Assembly (NCBI GenBank): GCA_030770535.1
Contig: JASVEC010000005.1
Coordinates: 496,001-560,000, forward strand
From: Batkoa obscura
Lineage: Eukaryota; Entomophthoromycota; Entomophthoromycetes; Entomophthorales; Batkoaceae
Length of the DNA: 64,000 bases
Reading direction: 5' to 3'
Below are positions 20,431 to 36,028 of this stretch, piece by piece. Made by a program: the position numbers and the translations under genes. Under the pieces are notes generated by a model. It made no database searches. It was not told where the DNA came from and saw nothing but the letters and a program-made list of their open reading frames with translations. The first letter of the stretch is position 1, and every line of letters begins with the position of its first letter.

Positions 20431-23400
20431 TTAACTTACCATTACAGATAAAAGCTTACCAATTTTAGAAACAAACTCATCCTTAAAAGCTAAAGGCATG
20501 AGATAAAAGGTATAAAGTTGACCTAAAGGTAACCAAGTATGAAGTGCTGGCCACTCATTAACATGCATAAATTCTTCAATATGCCTTTTAAAGTTTTCTT
20601 CATCTTTTAAGTTCATTGAAAATATATGAGCAAGACAATGCTGATAAACAATAGTGAGTAAGTTAGATTCCTCATTAAACTCACAAATATCAAATGTTTT
20701 CGAGTCATATTTGAATGGCTCATTCCATATATAATTGATTAGAAATAAGGTTGGTAAAATGCTCTCTGAAGGAACATTGGCTGATAATAAATCAATTAAA
20801 AGCAGATCAATTCGATTCTTTAAATTGAGAAATGAACACATGGTAACAAAAACTTTTACCATAGAACTAAAAATATATCAAATAATAAAATCATTAATAA
20901 ATTATAACTATATAATTTCACTTACCTATATAAATCATCCTTTTTTTCATCTTTTTCATAAATCAAGTAAATGAGGGTCGATAATTGAAATAAGAATGAA
21001 TTAATCAATTTACAATCTCTAGTTTCCGCTGTATATAAACATAAAAATAATATTAAATTAAATTCCCATCCATAAACACATCCCTTTAATATAATCAATT
21101 TGCCATCAATAACAAATCGATCATGATCAGATGTAGCTTGATTTTTTTCACCATGTTCAAAGATTAAAAATATAGATTTTAAAATTGAATCAACTTCTTC
21201 TGTTTTAATATTATTTACAAAGCTTGTAATTTGACTGTGTATAAACGTATTGTGTAAAAATTTAAGATTTAAAAAGTTCAATATATCTAAAATAAAATTA
21301 TCAATAAATTAGAAACAATTAAGTACTATCAAATACTTACTAGTATGAAGTGGGATTTCATTATCATAATGAAAATTATTAAATCCAGTAGGATTCATTG
21401 AGACTTTCTTGTCATTTTCAATACCTAGACTAACTTGATCTAAAAAGTGTAATATTATATTTGGATCATTCTTAGTTTTTTTAACTTCTTCTTGCTTTTC
21501 ATATTCAGAAGTTCTTTTATTAGAAACCCCATTAGTAAGATTATTATTGTAATTTTTCTTTTCCCTTCGGCGGGTTTTATGTTTTGTACTTAAAACTGCT
21601 TGTGGTTGAGTATTGTTGATATTCTCATTAATATCTATTTCATTTCTCAAATTTCCAATCACATCATTATTAGCAGTATTATTATGACTAACATTGTGAA
21701 CTGTATGATTATTGGTAGTAGTACCATTATTAACAATAGCGTTTTCATTTATGTCATTTATATTATTATAATTATCCAGAAGTTGATTAGTTCTACTGGA
21801 TAATCGGCCATTGTTACTAGCCTCTAAATTATGATTATCTACAGTTAAAGCAGTATTTCTTACAGGTTCAATTACTCTTTGATTATCATTATAATATACT
21901 GGTCCTTGATTATTTACTTCAATAGGATAATCAAGGTTCTCATTTTGGTTACGGTAACTTTGTGGATAAGTTACGTTTTGAGTTTGACTCAACTCATTTC
22001 GAGCCATTGAGTTATTCAAATTATTGTTACTTACTTCATAATACGTTTCAGTTTGATTTGGATTTACCTGAACATTCACTTGTTTATTACCATTATTTAA
22101 ATTAGTATTACCTAAATCATAATAAGCTTCTGCCCCATTCGGATTTAATCGAACCACTTCTGGTTTATTTTCATACAAATATACTGGTGAAGATGGAAGT
22201 TCATATTCATTCACTTTAATATTTAATCTAGATTTCAATTCTTCAATTACGGTAACGTAATCGGTGATTGAATTTTGCATAGCTTTTTTTTGTTTTTCTA
22301 AAGCTAAGTTATTCTCATATAACTTACGAACATCATCGTTATACTTCTCTTTCAATCTCTTATACTTATCCACCATAGTATTGAAATCGAATTTCATTCT
22401 TTTGTTTTCAATGGTACCCTCCACAACCACTTGGCTGACTTGGTTTTGGTGACCCAACCTCTTTTGATTTTCGTAGCTTTGGTTCAATTCCTGTCTGAGG
22501 AAATCGATTTCTGCCATCTTTTGATTTAATAAGCCATTTTTGTCAAATTGGTTTTGTTGAATGAATCCCTGTTGGGCTTGATAACTTTGTTCCAATTGTA
22601 TTTTAAGGTTTTCGCATTCCTCTATCTTTTGACTTAACTCCTTATCTACAACGTTACAATAGTTATCCTTTTTGGCTAATTGATCACTCAAGACATTATT
22701 GATTTGATCACTTTCCTTAATTTTGGCATTTAAATCGAGATTGATAACCTCCTTCTCTTTAATTACTACTCTCAAATCATCGAGTTCCTTTTGTTTCTCT
22801 TCTACTAATGAATTAAAGTTAGCTATTTCTTCTTCTTTTTTCTTTAATTGTTTAGCATTACGCTTACTTTCATCCTCAAATTTCTTAATCTCACCAGCAT
22901 TTGACTTAGAACCATAAGTTTGCACCCTTTTAGCCGTATCAAGTTGTACTTGTAATTTGCCAACTTTGGATTTTAAATAATAAACTCTTTGTGGATCGGA
23001 CATATCTTTTAATGTATCTTCAAGCTCAGCTGATAACTCACCCGTTTCCATCAATTGAATATAATCTATTTCCGAAATGGCTGTCCTTTGCATTAATAAA
23101 TAATTATACTTATTGGTCGTATCCAATTTAACTTGTAAGCTAATATTTTTTCCTTCCAATTCCTCCATTTTCTTTTTCATATCATTAAACTCTTTCATTT
23201 GCTCTATCTTAAATCCTTGACTAACACTAATTTTTTCATAATCTTCCATTTTCTTTTTCATTGCATTATATTCCTTATCTTGCTCAGCCTTTCTCCTTTT
23301 CATAGTTTCTATTGTATTAAAAAACTCAGCATTATTTTTCATCAATACGTCAAGGTTACTTTGCACTTTATTTAATTCCATTATGGCCTCTTCCTTTTCT

Positions 23401-24999
23401 TTTTTACTTTGTGAAACGAGATGATCTTTACCCTTGATATTGACATTTAGAGACTCAATCATTCCATTCTTTTCTTCCAGCTCATTTTCCAATGCTTGAA
23501 TATCATTAATAGAATCTAGAAGTAAGTCAATCATTTTAATAACATTATCAACGGCGTTATGACTATTATCAATGTACTCCATAATGCCCTTAAATACCGA
23601 ATCTTTCTTCTTTCCATTTATATAGCGTTCTAATTGCTCATTTTGATCCATAAACAATTTATTAACTTTTTCTATCTCTTTTTTAGATTTCTTATTCGCT
23701 TCATTTTCCATTTCTAATGCCATGAAGTTTTCATCCAAATCTTCATTTGTTTCTTTTAATCTTCTAACTTCCATTTCTAAATCTTCAATTAAATTTTGGT
23801 TATTTTTTAACTCGTGGATTAAAATGTCTTTAGAATTAAGCTCTTGACTTTTATGTCTAACTTGTTCATTTAATCTATCAATGTGATCTCTCCTATTTAA
23901 ATCATTTAATATTTACTTTATATTATCAATATTAATAAGTTTACTTTTCTGCAATATCTCTTCTATTTTTCTCCTTCTCTTTTTCAAGTGCTTCTACCAT
24001 ATTTCTTAATGGCTCAATCTTTTTCACTTCAACTTCAAGTTGGGTTTTATAAAACTAAAAAAATAACTTTACTACAATTACTTATAAAATTGTAAAACAA
24101 GATTTACTTCCAAAGATTTAACTTTACTTATAAGCTCTTCTTTTTCTTCATTTAGACTTTCAGAACCCAAAATAGCAACAGTTTTGTTATACAAGGTATC
24201 ATATTTTCCTTTAATATAGTCACAAGTCTTTTTTAGTTTGACTGCTTGGTCGTATACTTTGCTATAATCCTCCACAATCTTATCAGTACTCCTCCTAAGC
24301 TTCTCAATATAGCTATGAGCTTCATAATTTTCTATAAAAAAAACAATTAACCTTTATAAATACAAAATTATTAAATTTTAGATTACCAAAATTCTTATTC
24401 TGATACAATTTCAAACATGCAGAAATACTAATCATGTCCTTTTTCAACTTAGAAATTATTTCGTTAACCTCTTCCTGGGAAATCATCTCTTCATCACCTT
24501 GCTCTAAGATGTTGGCCTCTTCTTGAAGATTATCGGATGCCTCTTCAACAATGACCTTATTTGTTTCATTATCAGCTGTATAAACAAAAGTACTTTCACC
24601 ATGTTCCCAAACTTGATGACTATGAGTTTCACTTTCAGCTACACTCACTTTGTTTAAATTATCTCCTATATCCTCTTCTTGAATCTCAATAATTTTAATA
24701 ACGGAACTAACCACCATTTCACTAGAATCGACCTCTTCTTGATTCAGCTCCATTTGCTCATTCGGTTCTACAGCCGAGCTTTCTTCTCCGTTAGCTTGAA
24801 CAGGAGTTTCACTCGCTTCTTGAGTGTTTGAATCCACTTGGCTGCCCGATTCAGGTTCCACAGTTAAATTTTCAGCCCCTTCTCCAGTGTGTTCCAAAGT
24901 AATAGTTTGTGAAGCTTCCAATGGCTCACTATTTGCCGTTGCCCTTGTTCTTCGGGTGCTTGGAGCTCCAGTACCGCGTCTTCCTCTTTTACCAACCAT
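20431..24999 (-). CDS. Large coiled-coil protein with helical C-terminal domain, unrecognised
   Basis: Six main exons (24999-24387, 24331-24108, 24054-23945, 23892-21341, 21286-20926, 20866-20440) keep phase and give about 1,430 residues. After 20440 the gene either reads two codons into the intron (stop at 20431) or uses a donor there that leads to a stop three codons into a next exon near 20392. The N-terminus (MVGKRGRRGTGAPSTRRTRAT) is basic and is followed by an acidic, Ser/Thr/Glu-rich region to about 190. Residues from about 190 to 830 are almost continuous coiled coil. An Asn/Gln-rich low-complexity stretch (about 860-1060) and a basic cluster (KHKTRRREKK) follow. The last ~270 residues are hydrophobic helices without coiled-coil pattern, likely a folded domain. 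Length and layout suggest a scaffold or tether; I do not recognise the family. Confidence 0.75.
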
Positions 25000-25862
25000 T
25001 TGTTTTATTTCAGTTTGTTTTTTTAGAATTAAAAGATTCTTCTTTTCGATTAGAAATAGTTAGTTAAGATAAAGCTTAACTTTTAATTAAATGAAAAGAT
25101 TTATTAAATAAGTTAGTAAATAAAAAGTTTCGGTTTTGGGTTTTGTTAAATTCGTTGCTTTGAAAAGCAGAGTAGTTTAAAAAATAAAACTCAAAAAGAG
25201 AAATTCTTTTAAAAAGTGCTTGAATTTGATCATTTTTTAAACTAAATGAGTCAAATCTGTAGTCGAAAAATGATCTCATGAAAAAAAAAGAGCTGAGCAA
25301 AGGGAATTTGGACTTTATTTTTATTTTTGACTATAAATTTAAAAAATTAATTTTTTTCAAAGCACCAACTTTGCAATTATTACCTTTTAGATGAAATCAG
25401 TAACTAACAATGGTCTTATCAAAGGAAAAAATAAACAAAATTTGAGCCAAAAAATGAATTCAGTAAAAATGACTGTGATTAAAAAGACGAGAAAGTGAGA
25501 TTTTTCTATTCATTTTTACATTGCTATTTTACCAGTAAATTTGAAACTTCAATTTAACAAAGCTTTTAAAAACTGACCTAAAATAGAATTTTTTCGAACT
25601 TTTTGGTCAATTCATCATAAGAATGAATTTATAAACAAATAAAAACTAAATAGAAACCAGGATTTTGGGCAAAGAAATTAAATTATTTATTATCAAAAAA
25701 ACTAGTTAAGCCTAAAAATCAATTTTAAAATGAGTAATTTTTATTTTTAGTTAATTGGCATAAGTTTATGAATTCAAAAAATGAATTCTTTATTTTTATT
25801 TTTTATTTTTTATTTTTTGTAAATTTTTCAATTTTATTCAAGAGCAACTATTTTTATTAAAG
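25000..25862. other. Intergenic, divergent promoter region
   Basis: About 0.86 kb of AT-rich sequence between two divergently transcribed genes (coiled-coil protein to the left, DUF202-like protein to the right). The 74-codon ORF at 25076-25300 is judged chance. Tandem TTTTTATTT words at 25790-25817 lie just upstream of the right-hand gene. Confidence 0.4.
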
Positions 25863-26306
25863 ATGGCAGATCAACTCAATGACAATCAAGTATTGGATTT
25901 AAGAGGTAAAAAAACAAACATATGAACAGCAACCAAATAAGTAACCTTTCATTAATTAGCCAAAGAGCGTACTTTAGATGGTGCTTACTTCCGTACAAGT
26001 ATAGGATTAATGGGCGCAAGTCTTCTCGCCCTTCGTTTATTCGATAAAGAGTTACGCTTAATAGGTTTGGTGTTTATTACCTTTGGAATCTCAATGTTCA
26101 TCATTGACATTATAAGACGTTATCATTTAAAAGAGTTCCAATATAGTTATATTGAAGATGAAGAAGATAAAGATAATGAGCTAAAAAAAAGTTTGTTTTT
26201 GAAATATTTTTATACATCAGGGAATTTAGTATTTGCTACTTCGCTATTGGCTATTTTGGCTTATACTGCAGTGATTTTTATCTTACTGTGGGGGAGAAGA
26301 GAATAA
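25863..26306 (+). CDS. DUF202/YidH-like small membrane protein
   Basis: Two exons (25863-25905, 25960-26306) encode 129 residues. The segment KERTLDGAYFRTSIGLMGASL matches the DUF202 pattern (E-R-T...RT-S/G-x-A-L), and three hydrophobic helices follow (about 29-50, 55-72, 105-125). Inner loops carry RRYHLKEF and an acidic EDEEDKDNE stretch. DUF202 occurs as a stand-alone fungal protein and as the C-terminal domain of vacuolar transporter chaperone (Vtc) subunits; no SPX or polymerase domain is present here. Function is unknown. Confidence 0.75.
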
Positions 26307-26933
26307 TAGAAGTGGACTTGTTTTACGTACTATTGTCTGATTTAATAGTATAGCTTTAGATATAATATAATCATTTTTCTGAAGTTTGGACAATAAACTT
26401 TGTAGTTATTTTATTTAGTTTGTTCTGATTTAACTCATAGAATTTAAAATAGTATTCCCTTTTGTTTTTACATTCTATATCCTAAAAAAGTGATTATAAT
26501 AAATAACAAAAATATTATCAGCCATGTTTTCCTAGTCAAAGAGTGTATTTTAAGTAACCCGTATTTAATGTAATTCTATTAAAAAAACAAGATAAGACTA
26601 GCTCAATTTAAAAAAAGTTTATTTATAACTGATTTTTGCACCTCAGACAACTTGATGTTTTTTACTTCATTATCAATGACATTAACTTACTGTTCGATCA
26701 TCATTATTTTATTCTGCAGAAAAGAGGGGAGTGACCAGTGAGTTTTCTTTTTGAATGTGTTTATTGTTTGATGAAATAATACAGCCTTAAATACAATAAT
26801 TGTAATTCTTCTTTTGCCTAATAAAAAAATAAAAGTTCTTAATTATGCCATCATTTTTATCTGTTAATTCCACTTACTATCGAATAGAGTATATTATCTC
26901 CTTTAACATCTATATTAAGTTTCAATTAATAAT
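26307..26933. other. Intergenic between convergent genes
   Basis: About 0.6 kb of AT-rich sequence between the 3' ends of two convergent genes. No further gene is seen. Confidence 0.4.
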
Positions 26934-28974
26934 TTAATAATTTAATATTAAAATACAAATCTTGCCTATCTGACTATCCCAATCTTTAAAAAAATTAATT
27001 AATTGATTAATTAATAGCTAAAATAATCAATATTAACATTGTTATAGAAAAATCATAATAAAATAATTACTTTATCTTTTTTATTCAAAATAAAATTGGT
27101 CAAATTCCATTGAAATAATTGAATTAAATTAATTAATTTGGATTCCGCTAATGTATTTTTTAATATTAAATTTTCATTAATCTTATTATCAATTAATTTA
27201 TTATTGTTATCTAATTTATAATTAGGATATATTAATTTTAAATATGTTTTTAAATTATAATCTTCAATATTAGATAATAACTATTATTATTATTATTAAT
27301 ATTATTTCACTCATTTAATACAAAAATCTACCTTAAATTTCTGTCCACTAAGTAACTCTAAACAATGATAACTACTTAATTGAAAAAACAAATACTTCCC
27401 TCTCTCTCGTTTAGTCCTTGTAACCGAAAATAAAAAACCTAACATATTTTTAATAAAATAAAGCCCCTTTTTTTCATCCATATCGTATATTCTTGTTATC
27501 AAATGTATTAAATTTTTAATAATAATTGTATATAAAGAATCCAAATCTTGTATTGAATTGATGATTTTTCCTATTATTAATTGTAATTCATTATTTACAA
27601 TGCATGTTAAATGAGTATCGAGAGAGAGGAGTGTTAATCCTATAATTAGATTATTTTTTTCATGAAAAGTCATGGGCTTATAATATCTATAAATTGTTAT
27701 TATTATTATTATTTATGTATTAAATCAATTAAAAATAATGAAAACTTACTTTGAACTTAACAGTTGATTAATAAAATTAAAAAATAATTGAATTTCATTA
27801 ACATATTCCATAATTCTATTCTCTTCATTTTCTTCTTCCTTCACTTTATTATCCTCCTTATCTTCAATATCAAATATATAATTTAAATTCAACTTATTAA
27901 GGTCATCTAAGATTAAAAACTTAGCTTCAAATAATTTAAAATATTCTTCTAATAAATAGAATAAATCCCATTCAAATTCAAATTTGATTGTAAATTCCCA
28001 TATTAATCCATAAAATTCTTGTGTTAATTCAAAATCTAAATTATAGATACTACTTTCCACTATAGTTAATAATTGATCATTATCATCGAATTTAGTAGCA
28101 TCAATGAGTTGCTGGAAATCATTGAGGAGTTTAATGTCTTTGAGATTAGATAATTCAAGAATTTGTTTTTGATAACTGGTTTTAAAGATTGTTATTTTAA
28201 TTTCTATTGTATTATTATCATTTTTACTATCGCTCATTATCTGGATGATATTATTTATTTTATTATAATATTAAAATATGATTACTTACTTGTTTTAATC
28301 TATCCATCTTATTTTCATTTTCTTCATTCCCATTTTCTTCCTTCTCCTTTAAAAACTTCAATGTTGTATCCTGATCTAAGATATCATTATCAAAGTCCTA
28401 TTTAATAAAACAAATAAACAATTTATTTATTTAACCTACAAACGACAACAAACATAAAAAAATATAAAAATTTACATTTTCAAACATCAAATGAAATGGT
28501 TTAATTTCAAGTTCTAGAAATTTATCATTTTCTTTTTCATCCAGTAATTTATCTAAAGAATAATTATACTCTTTTTCTATCGTCTTCTCTACCATTTTCT
28601 TAGGCTTTATTGTATCACTGAGGGTAGGAGATTATTTAGTTTAATATGAAGTAAAAGATTAGAATGGTTGATTTAATTTACCTATCAAAAAAAAATCTCA
28701 GTTCTTCTAATCCTTTATCTAATGAATCAGCTTCACTATTCATGTCTAATAACTAAAAAGTATAAAATGAATTCAAATTCTTTTCGGTTTTAATTTAAAA
28801 CCTTTACCTCTTCAATATCCTCTATTTCCTCTTTCATCCCTTTCATCACTTCCAAATCTTCCTCCGAATCTTCCATTTCTAACTTTGTTTGACTTCTACT
28901 AATTAATATCTAAATGTTAATATTGTTATTTTATTGGTTTTATATTAAAGTTTTTACGTTTTTCTTTTACTCAT
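26934..28974 (-). CDS. Unrecognised helical protein, nine exons
   Basis: Reassembled exons 28974-28958, 28898-28808, 28752-28682, 28617-28476, 28397-28290, 28240-27750, 27686-27332, 27280-27071 and 27017-26934 keep phase and give 522 residues. The first exon is only 17 nt (MSKRK...) and uses the second of two nearby AG acceptors; the first would give a stop. The N-terminal third is acidic with a basic start (KRKTRSQTK), and holds a YSLDKLLDEKE block. The rest is predicted helices with Leu/Ile repeats, HEAT-like in feel. YSLDKLLDEK followed by helical repeats weakly recalls the SLF2/FAM178-Nse6 group of Smc5/6 loaders; that is a hypothesis only. It is divergent from the GluRS gene, with 150 bp between start codons. 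Confidence 0.68.
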
Positions 28975-29118
28975 TATCTAATTAACGTATCTTTTTTAGT
29001 AAAATAAAATAAAATAAAATAAAAAGCAATTTTGTTTTTCATATTTTTAGTTGATTTAGATACTTTTTCAATCTCAAAATCACATTAATCAAAAAATTCA
29101 AAATTCAAAATAGTTTAG

Positions 29119-31353
<2,235 letters not shown>

Positions 31354-31442
31354 TGAGAAAAAAAGAGGAATAAAAATGGATAGATGAGTAAAGTTATTTA
31401 ATAAAACAGAAGTTTTAGAAAATTAAAAACAATTATTTTAAT

Positions 31443-31474
<32 letters not shown>

Positions 31475-31828
31475 TTATTAAATAATTAATTTTCAATTAG
31501 AATTAATTCTTTTGTATTTTCCCTCAAGTATTTTAATTATTATATAAATAGATGGAATATTGAATTTAATAAAGATAAATTGAGAATATTTTATAAATTC
31601 AATCTCTAATAATTTATAAATAGATTTTATTTGTTTTATTTTATTTAAAGCATTATAAAAGTTATTATTAATTTTTGTTTTAAAAAAATGAAAAAACTAA
31701 CTTTTTTAATATTGTCAATTAAAATTTTATTAATTCGAAAATGAAATTGCGTATAAAAAATCACCATTCTAAATTTCAACACTTCATTTTTTCTCAAAAA
31801 TTCCAATTATAACATAACAAAACAAAAG
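31354..31828. other. Intergenic
   Basis: About 0.47 kb between tandem genes. It contains a (TAA)n run at about 31449-31473 and otherwise nothing recognisable. Confidence 0.4.
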
Positions 31829-32561
31829 ATGACTACAACTGAGGATTCATTTATTCAAGATATGTTAACTTCTTTGGATCAACGTGATTCTAGTTATAAT
31901 TACAAATCAATACAATCCCAATTATTCCCTAATGCAGTATTTAAAATTGGTGAATTAGAACCTGTAAGTAAATTATTTTATGTAAATTAAAACTAATCGA
32001 CTCTTCACCTAACTAGTTACCATCTGTTTTCAAACGAAAATTATATTTGTTATCTGAAACTGAAGATAATGGTAAGTTTTGTTTACTCTTTCATTACGTA
32101 ATTTAGTTATTAATACCCACTCAATTTAAATAGTCCCCTTCCATTTAAAACTCAAATATCTCAATAGTAATATGGAATCTATGATCCCTAATATCACTAA
32201 AACCCATACTATTCTTGATATTAAACATATTATTGAAAAAAAACTTTCTATTCCAGTATCGAATCAACGTTTATTATTAAAAGGAAGACCATTGGGGGAT
32301 GATAAGAAAATGTTTGAGTTAAATATTGATAGTAATAGTACAGTTTATTTACAGAAAAAGAATCAACAGGAAGGAAATTCATTAATTGAAGGGAAGGAAA
32401 GTGAAAAGGATAAGACAGTGTGCGAGGAAACAAAACAGAAATTTTTGCATGTTGAATTCTGGACAGAATTGGAAGCGTTTTTGAAAGAAAAGGGAGTACA
32501 AGAAAAAGATGTGGATATGGTAGTTAATAAATGGAAGTTAGCAGCCAAGTCTCTTTATTGA
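31829..32561 (+). CDS. GET5: Get5/UBL4A-like ubiquitin-domain protein
   Basis: Three exons (31829-31963, 32017-32071, 32134-32561) encode 205 residues; yeast Get5/Mdy2 has 212. Get5 with Get4 hands tail-anchored proteins from Sgt2 to Get3. The N-terminal ~55 residues correspond to the Get4-binding part. A ubiquitin-like domain covers about 64-140 (FHLKLKYLNSN..., TILDIKHIIEKKLSIPVSNQ, RLLLKGRPLGDD, STVYL). A charged linker and a C-terminal helical segment (EFWTELEAFLKEKGVQEKDV) match the Get5 homodimerisation domain in position. UBL4A is the animal counterpart, and the domain order cannot separate the two names. Confidence 0.8.
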
Positions 32562-32742
32562 TAAGTATAACTGAAATAAAATTGATGTGTTTTCTTATAT
32601 AAACTTATTATTTTTCATTTCTAATATAATTGCTAATTTTCAATATAACAATTAAAAATTAATGGCTTAAATAAAAAGGATGATTTAACTTTAATTCTAT
32701 ATCAAAAGAATTCTTAATTTTTATTTTTATTAGAAAAAAGAA

Positions 32743-32889
32743 ATGAAATTTATACCAACAATTGTACCATGGACTAATATTGAAGAATTTCAATCAGTAA
32801 AAGAGGCTTTGTTTCCAATATCAAAACAACCCAATAATGATGATAAATTATTATGGGCTTTGAAAAGGGTAAGTTAATAATAATTAATA

Positions 32890-32921
<32 letters not shown>

Positions 32922-35164
32922 TATAAAATAAGAATGGTAAAAATCAATTAACTATTTCATGGAATATTATTATTAATTATTATTTTATATAATTCTAATT
33001 ACTTATTTATTTATTCCATTAAAAAATTAAATAGATTAAAGCATGGTATATTCGTGGAAAATTGCCTTGTAGTATTGAGTGTAGTATGTTATTTTATCAA
33101 GTTATTATTAAAGATTATGAACAACAAATAAAAAAATTTAATGATATTGAATTAAGAATGTTATATTCAATGGCTTTAATAAGGTAATAAAAACTAAAAA
33201 GTAAAATTCATTCATATCCATTTTTATAGTCCTATTAATGTTTATATTATTATCATTTAATAATTATTATTTAATAATGATCTTTTTAATTTAGATTTGT
33301 TAATGGTATTATTGATCCTGAACAAACAAGTAAATATGCTAAACCAATCCATATTATTGCTAAAAGTATTCAATTACCACCTAAATTTGTGATGCTTCGT
33401 CATACAGCTACTCATGGTAATTTACCTAAAATTCAAATATTAAGAGATTATGCAAAAGAAGTAAGTTTAGATTTTATTTTTAATTAATTAGTTTTATTAA
33501 ATTTGAGGAATGGGTTGGGTTAAGAATTTGAGAGTATAATTATTTATATTAATTTTATTTTTTATTATAGGCTTTGGAGTGGTTGAATGTTCATTATTGG
33601 AATAAAATAATATATCAATCAACGGAAGATGTAGAAATAGTTAATAATTTATTAATTAGTTATAAACAGTTAAGAAAAGCTTGGTTAAAAGGTAAATTAA
33701 TAACAATATTCTACTATATTCGATATTACTTTATTATTTATTGTTATTTTAATAAATCAATATTAAATATAAGTATTGAATATGAATGTTTATAGATAAT
33801 GAAGAAGAAGAAGATGGAATGAAACTAGTTGGTAAAGAAAAAGGAATAGTGATGAATTTCTTTAAAAGAAAAAACTTAAATTTATATTTAAATTTAATAA
33901 TTAATAACTTAATTCAACCTTCCTTTTTAATTCCACAAAGGAAAAAGTAAGTTATATTATTTATATAAGAATAAGATTTATACTAATAATAATAACTTAA
34001 TTTAATTTAATTTAATTTAATTTTAGAAAACGCCCAACAAAGAATAATTTAAAATTAGATAAAAATCAATTAAATTTATGGTTACCATTAATGAAATTAT
34101 TAGCTGAAAAATATCAAGCATTTTTAGAAGCTTTATTATTAGCTTTAATTGATAAATTAGAATCTATAGAATGTAAATTATATATTTTATTTATTATTGT
34201 ATTATAGTTGTTGATATTTATTAATATTTATTTACTTATTTAGTTGATTTATCTTCTACAACAATGGATTTATTAGGATTAGTAGGTTTATTATTGTTTA
34301 TTGTAATATATGAACAGAGGTTTAATATTAATTAATTATTAGAATAATTTGGATAAAAATCAAGAATTCGATGATAGTTATATGTTAAGTTTAGGTAATA
34401 TCATAATATTAATATTATAATATAATCTAATAATTTAATTTCTAGTCGCTTGGAGTAAAGAAATTATTAGTTTAAGTTTTAATTTAGAAGAAAATTTTGA
34501 ACAAATTGAATTAGATTATATAATTCATATTTGTTTAAGAAAACCTAATATTTAGTAAGTATATTTTTGTTTTTATTTTTATTTAACTAATTATTTTATT
34601 TAATTATTTTATTTAATTATTAGTACATTAATGATATTAAATCATATTTATTCATTAAATTCCAATTTAATTGATGATTTTAAAAATCAATTACAATTAG
34701 TTAAATTAATTATTAATTCCAAGAAAAGTGTAAGTTAAAATAGTTTATTACTATCTATTAAATAAGAATTTTATTTTATTTTATTTTATTTTAGATTTCA
34801 AAGCACGAAATTGATGATAATAATTTCGAATCAATAACAAAAAAAATAAAAAATAGTACTTTAGAAATAACTGATATGGAAACTAGATATCATCAATTTA
34901 TAGTAAATTTATTTTATCTCTCTCTTACACTCAGTACTTATTAACCTATTTTTATTATTATAGAACACGAATAAACTAGAATCAACAAATAATGAAACTG
35001 AGAATTTAAGTGTTAATACTACTTATCCTCGTTTAGTCAATTCAACGGAATTTAATCCAAATGTTCCATTAGGTGCCTTAAATGAAACTTCTTATCCAGA
35101 TTTAGAATTACCATTAGAATGGGATGAATTACCAACTTATTTACCTCCATTTTTAAAAAATTAA
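32743..35164 (+). CDS. LAS1: Las1-type pre-rRNA ITS2 endoribonuclease (HEPN)
   Basis: Twelve exons (32743-32868, 33035-33183, 33295-33460, 33571-33691, 33796-33946, 34027-34172, 34244-34281, 34343-34394, 34446-34554, 34624-34729, 34795-34902, 34964-35164) give 490 residues, close to yeast Las1 (502). Las1 with the Grc3 kinase cuts ITS2 during 60S ribosome assembly. The N-terminus IVPWTNIEEFQSVKEALFP and KAWYIRGKLPCSIE are family hallmarks. The HEPN nuclease motif R-x4-H is seen as RHTATH at residues 127-132, in PKFVMLRHTATHGNLPKI, and is followed by ALEWLNVHYW. The C-terminal ~60 residues (ending LPTYLPPF) may be the Grc3-contacting tail. Seven of the eleven introns are under 80 nt. Confidence 0.92.
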
Positions 35165-36028
35165 ATATTATAAATAAATTATAGAATATTATAGAAATAT
35201 AAAAATATAGAGATTAAATAATATACGGGGATGTATTTTTGTGTTTAAGAATTTTACTACCAATTTTTCCGCTGAAATAACGCTTAAAAAGTGGAAAAAA
35301 TAATGAAGCCAAAAAAAATACCCCTATATGTATTATAAATATAACACATACTAAGTGTTATATTAATTGAATTACTCATCTTTAAGATACAATCCAAACA
35401 TTAAAAGTATGTCTTAATCAAATATGATTTTTTTATTAAAAACTAAAGAAAATGACTAAAAAATTGATTTCTTAATGGTAAATATTTGCCAAAGTTCTAT
35501 CTTACATATAAATGATTCAATTAATAGAAAATTATGTATGTGTTCTATTTCTAATACATACAATATAGTCCTCCAAAACACTCTCTTATACATCTCATTG
35601 AACCTATTTGTTCTTCAAACTTCATGAGCTTTCCTCAACTATCTTTATTTATTTTAAAAATGACAAAATTCAATGTTTTAAAACTTTCAAGAAATAAATT
35701 CGAGAAATCAATAATCGAGATTTTAATAATCGAATGTAATAACATCTATTTTTCTATAAATTTCTATTTGAAAATAATAAAAACTAAAGGTTTGAAAACT
35801 TTAATGCCAAAAAAGGGTGATCTGATTAAAAGTTAATAGCAAAGGAAAAAATATTAGAGAAAGTGAAGAGGCGGGACAAAAATTGAAGCTTAAAATACTA
35901 TTCTAAACTAACCATTGAGAAAAAGTGGGGCGTATAATTTTAACATTATAATTTGTATCAATTTATAAATGAATCTAACAAATAAACTTTGCAAAAACTA
36001 CACATCTCTTTCCTTTTACAACCATTGT
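35165..36028. other. Intergenic between convergent genes
   Basis: About 0.86 kb. It holds MITE copy 5 (35223-35328), 60 bp past the LAS1 stop. A 70-codon ORF at 35624-35836 has no recognisable features and is not called. Confidence 0.45.
35223..35328 (+). mobile_element. MITE family A, copy 5
   Basis: A ~106-bp copy just downstream of LAS1, the only copy inside the conserved block. The ends are slightly changed (ATACGGGGATGT, ACCCCTATAT), but the core is close to the consensus. Confidence 0.8.

Noticed and set aside
25076-25300. 74-codon minus-strand ORF
   Set aside because: Phe/Asn-rich and located in a divergent promoter; no features.
35624-35836. 70-codon ORF
   Set aside because: Lys/Ile/Asn-rich translation typical of random AT-rich sequence.
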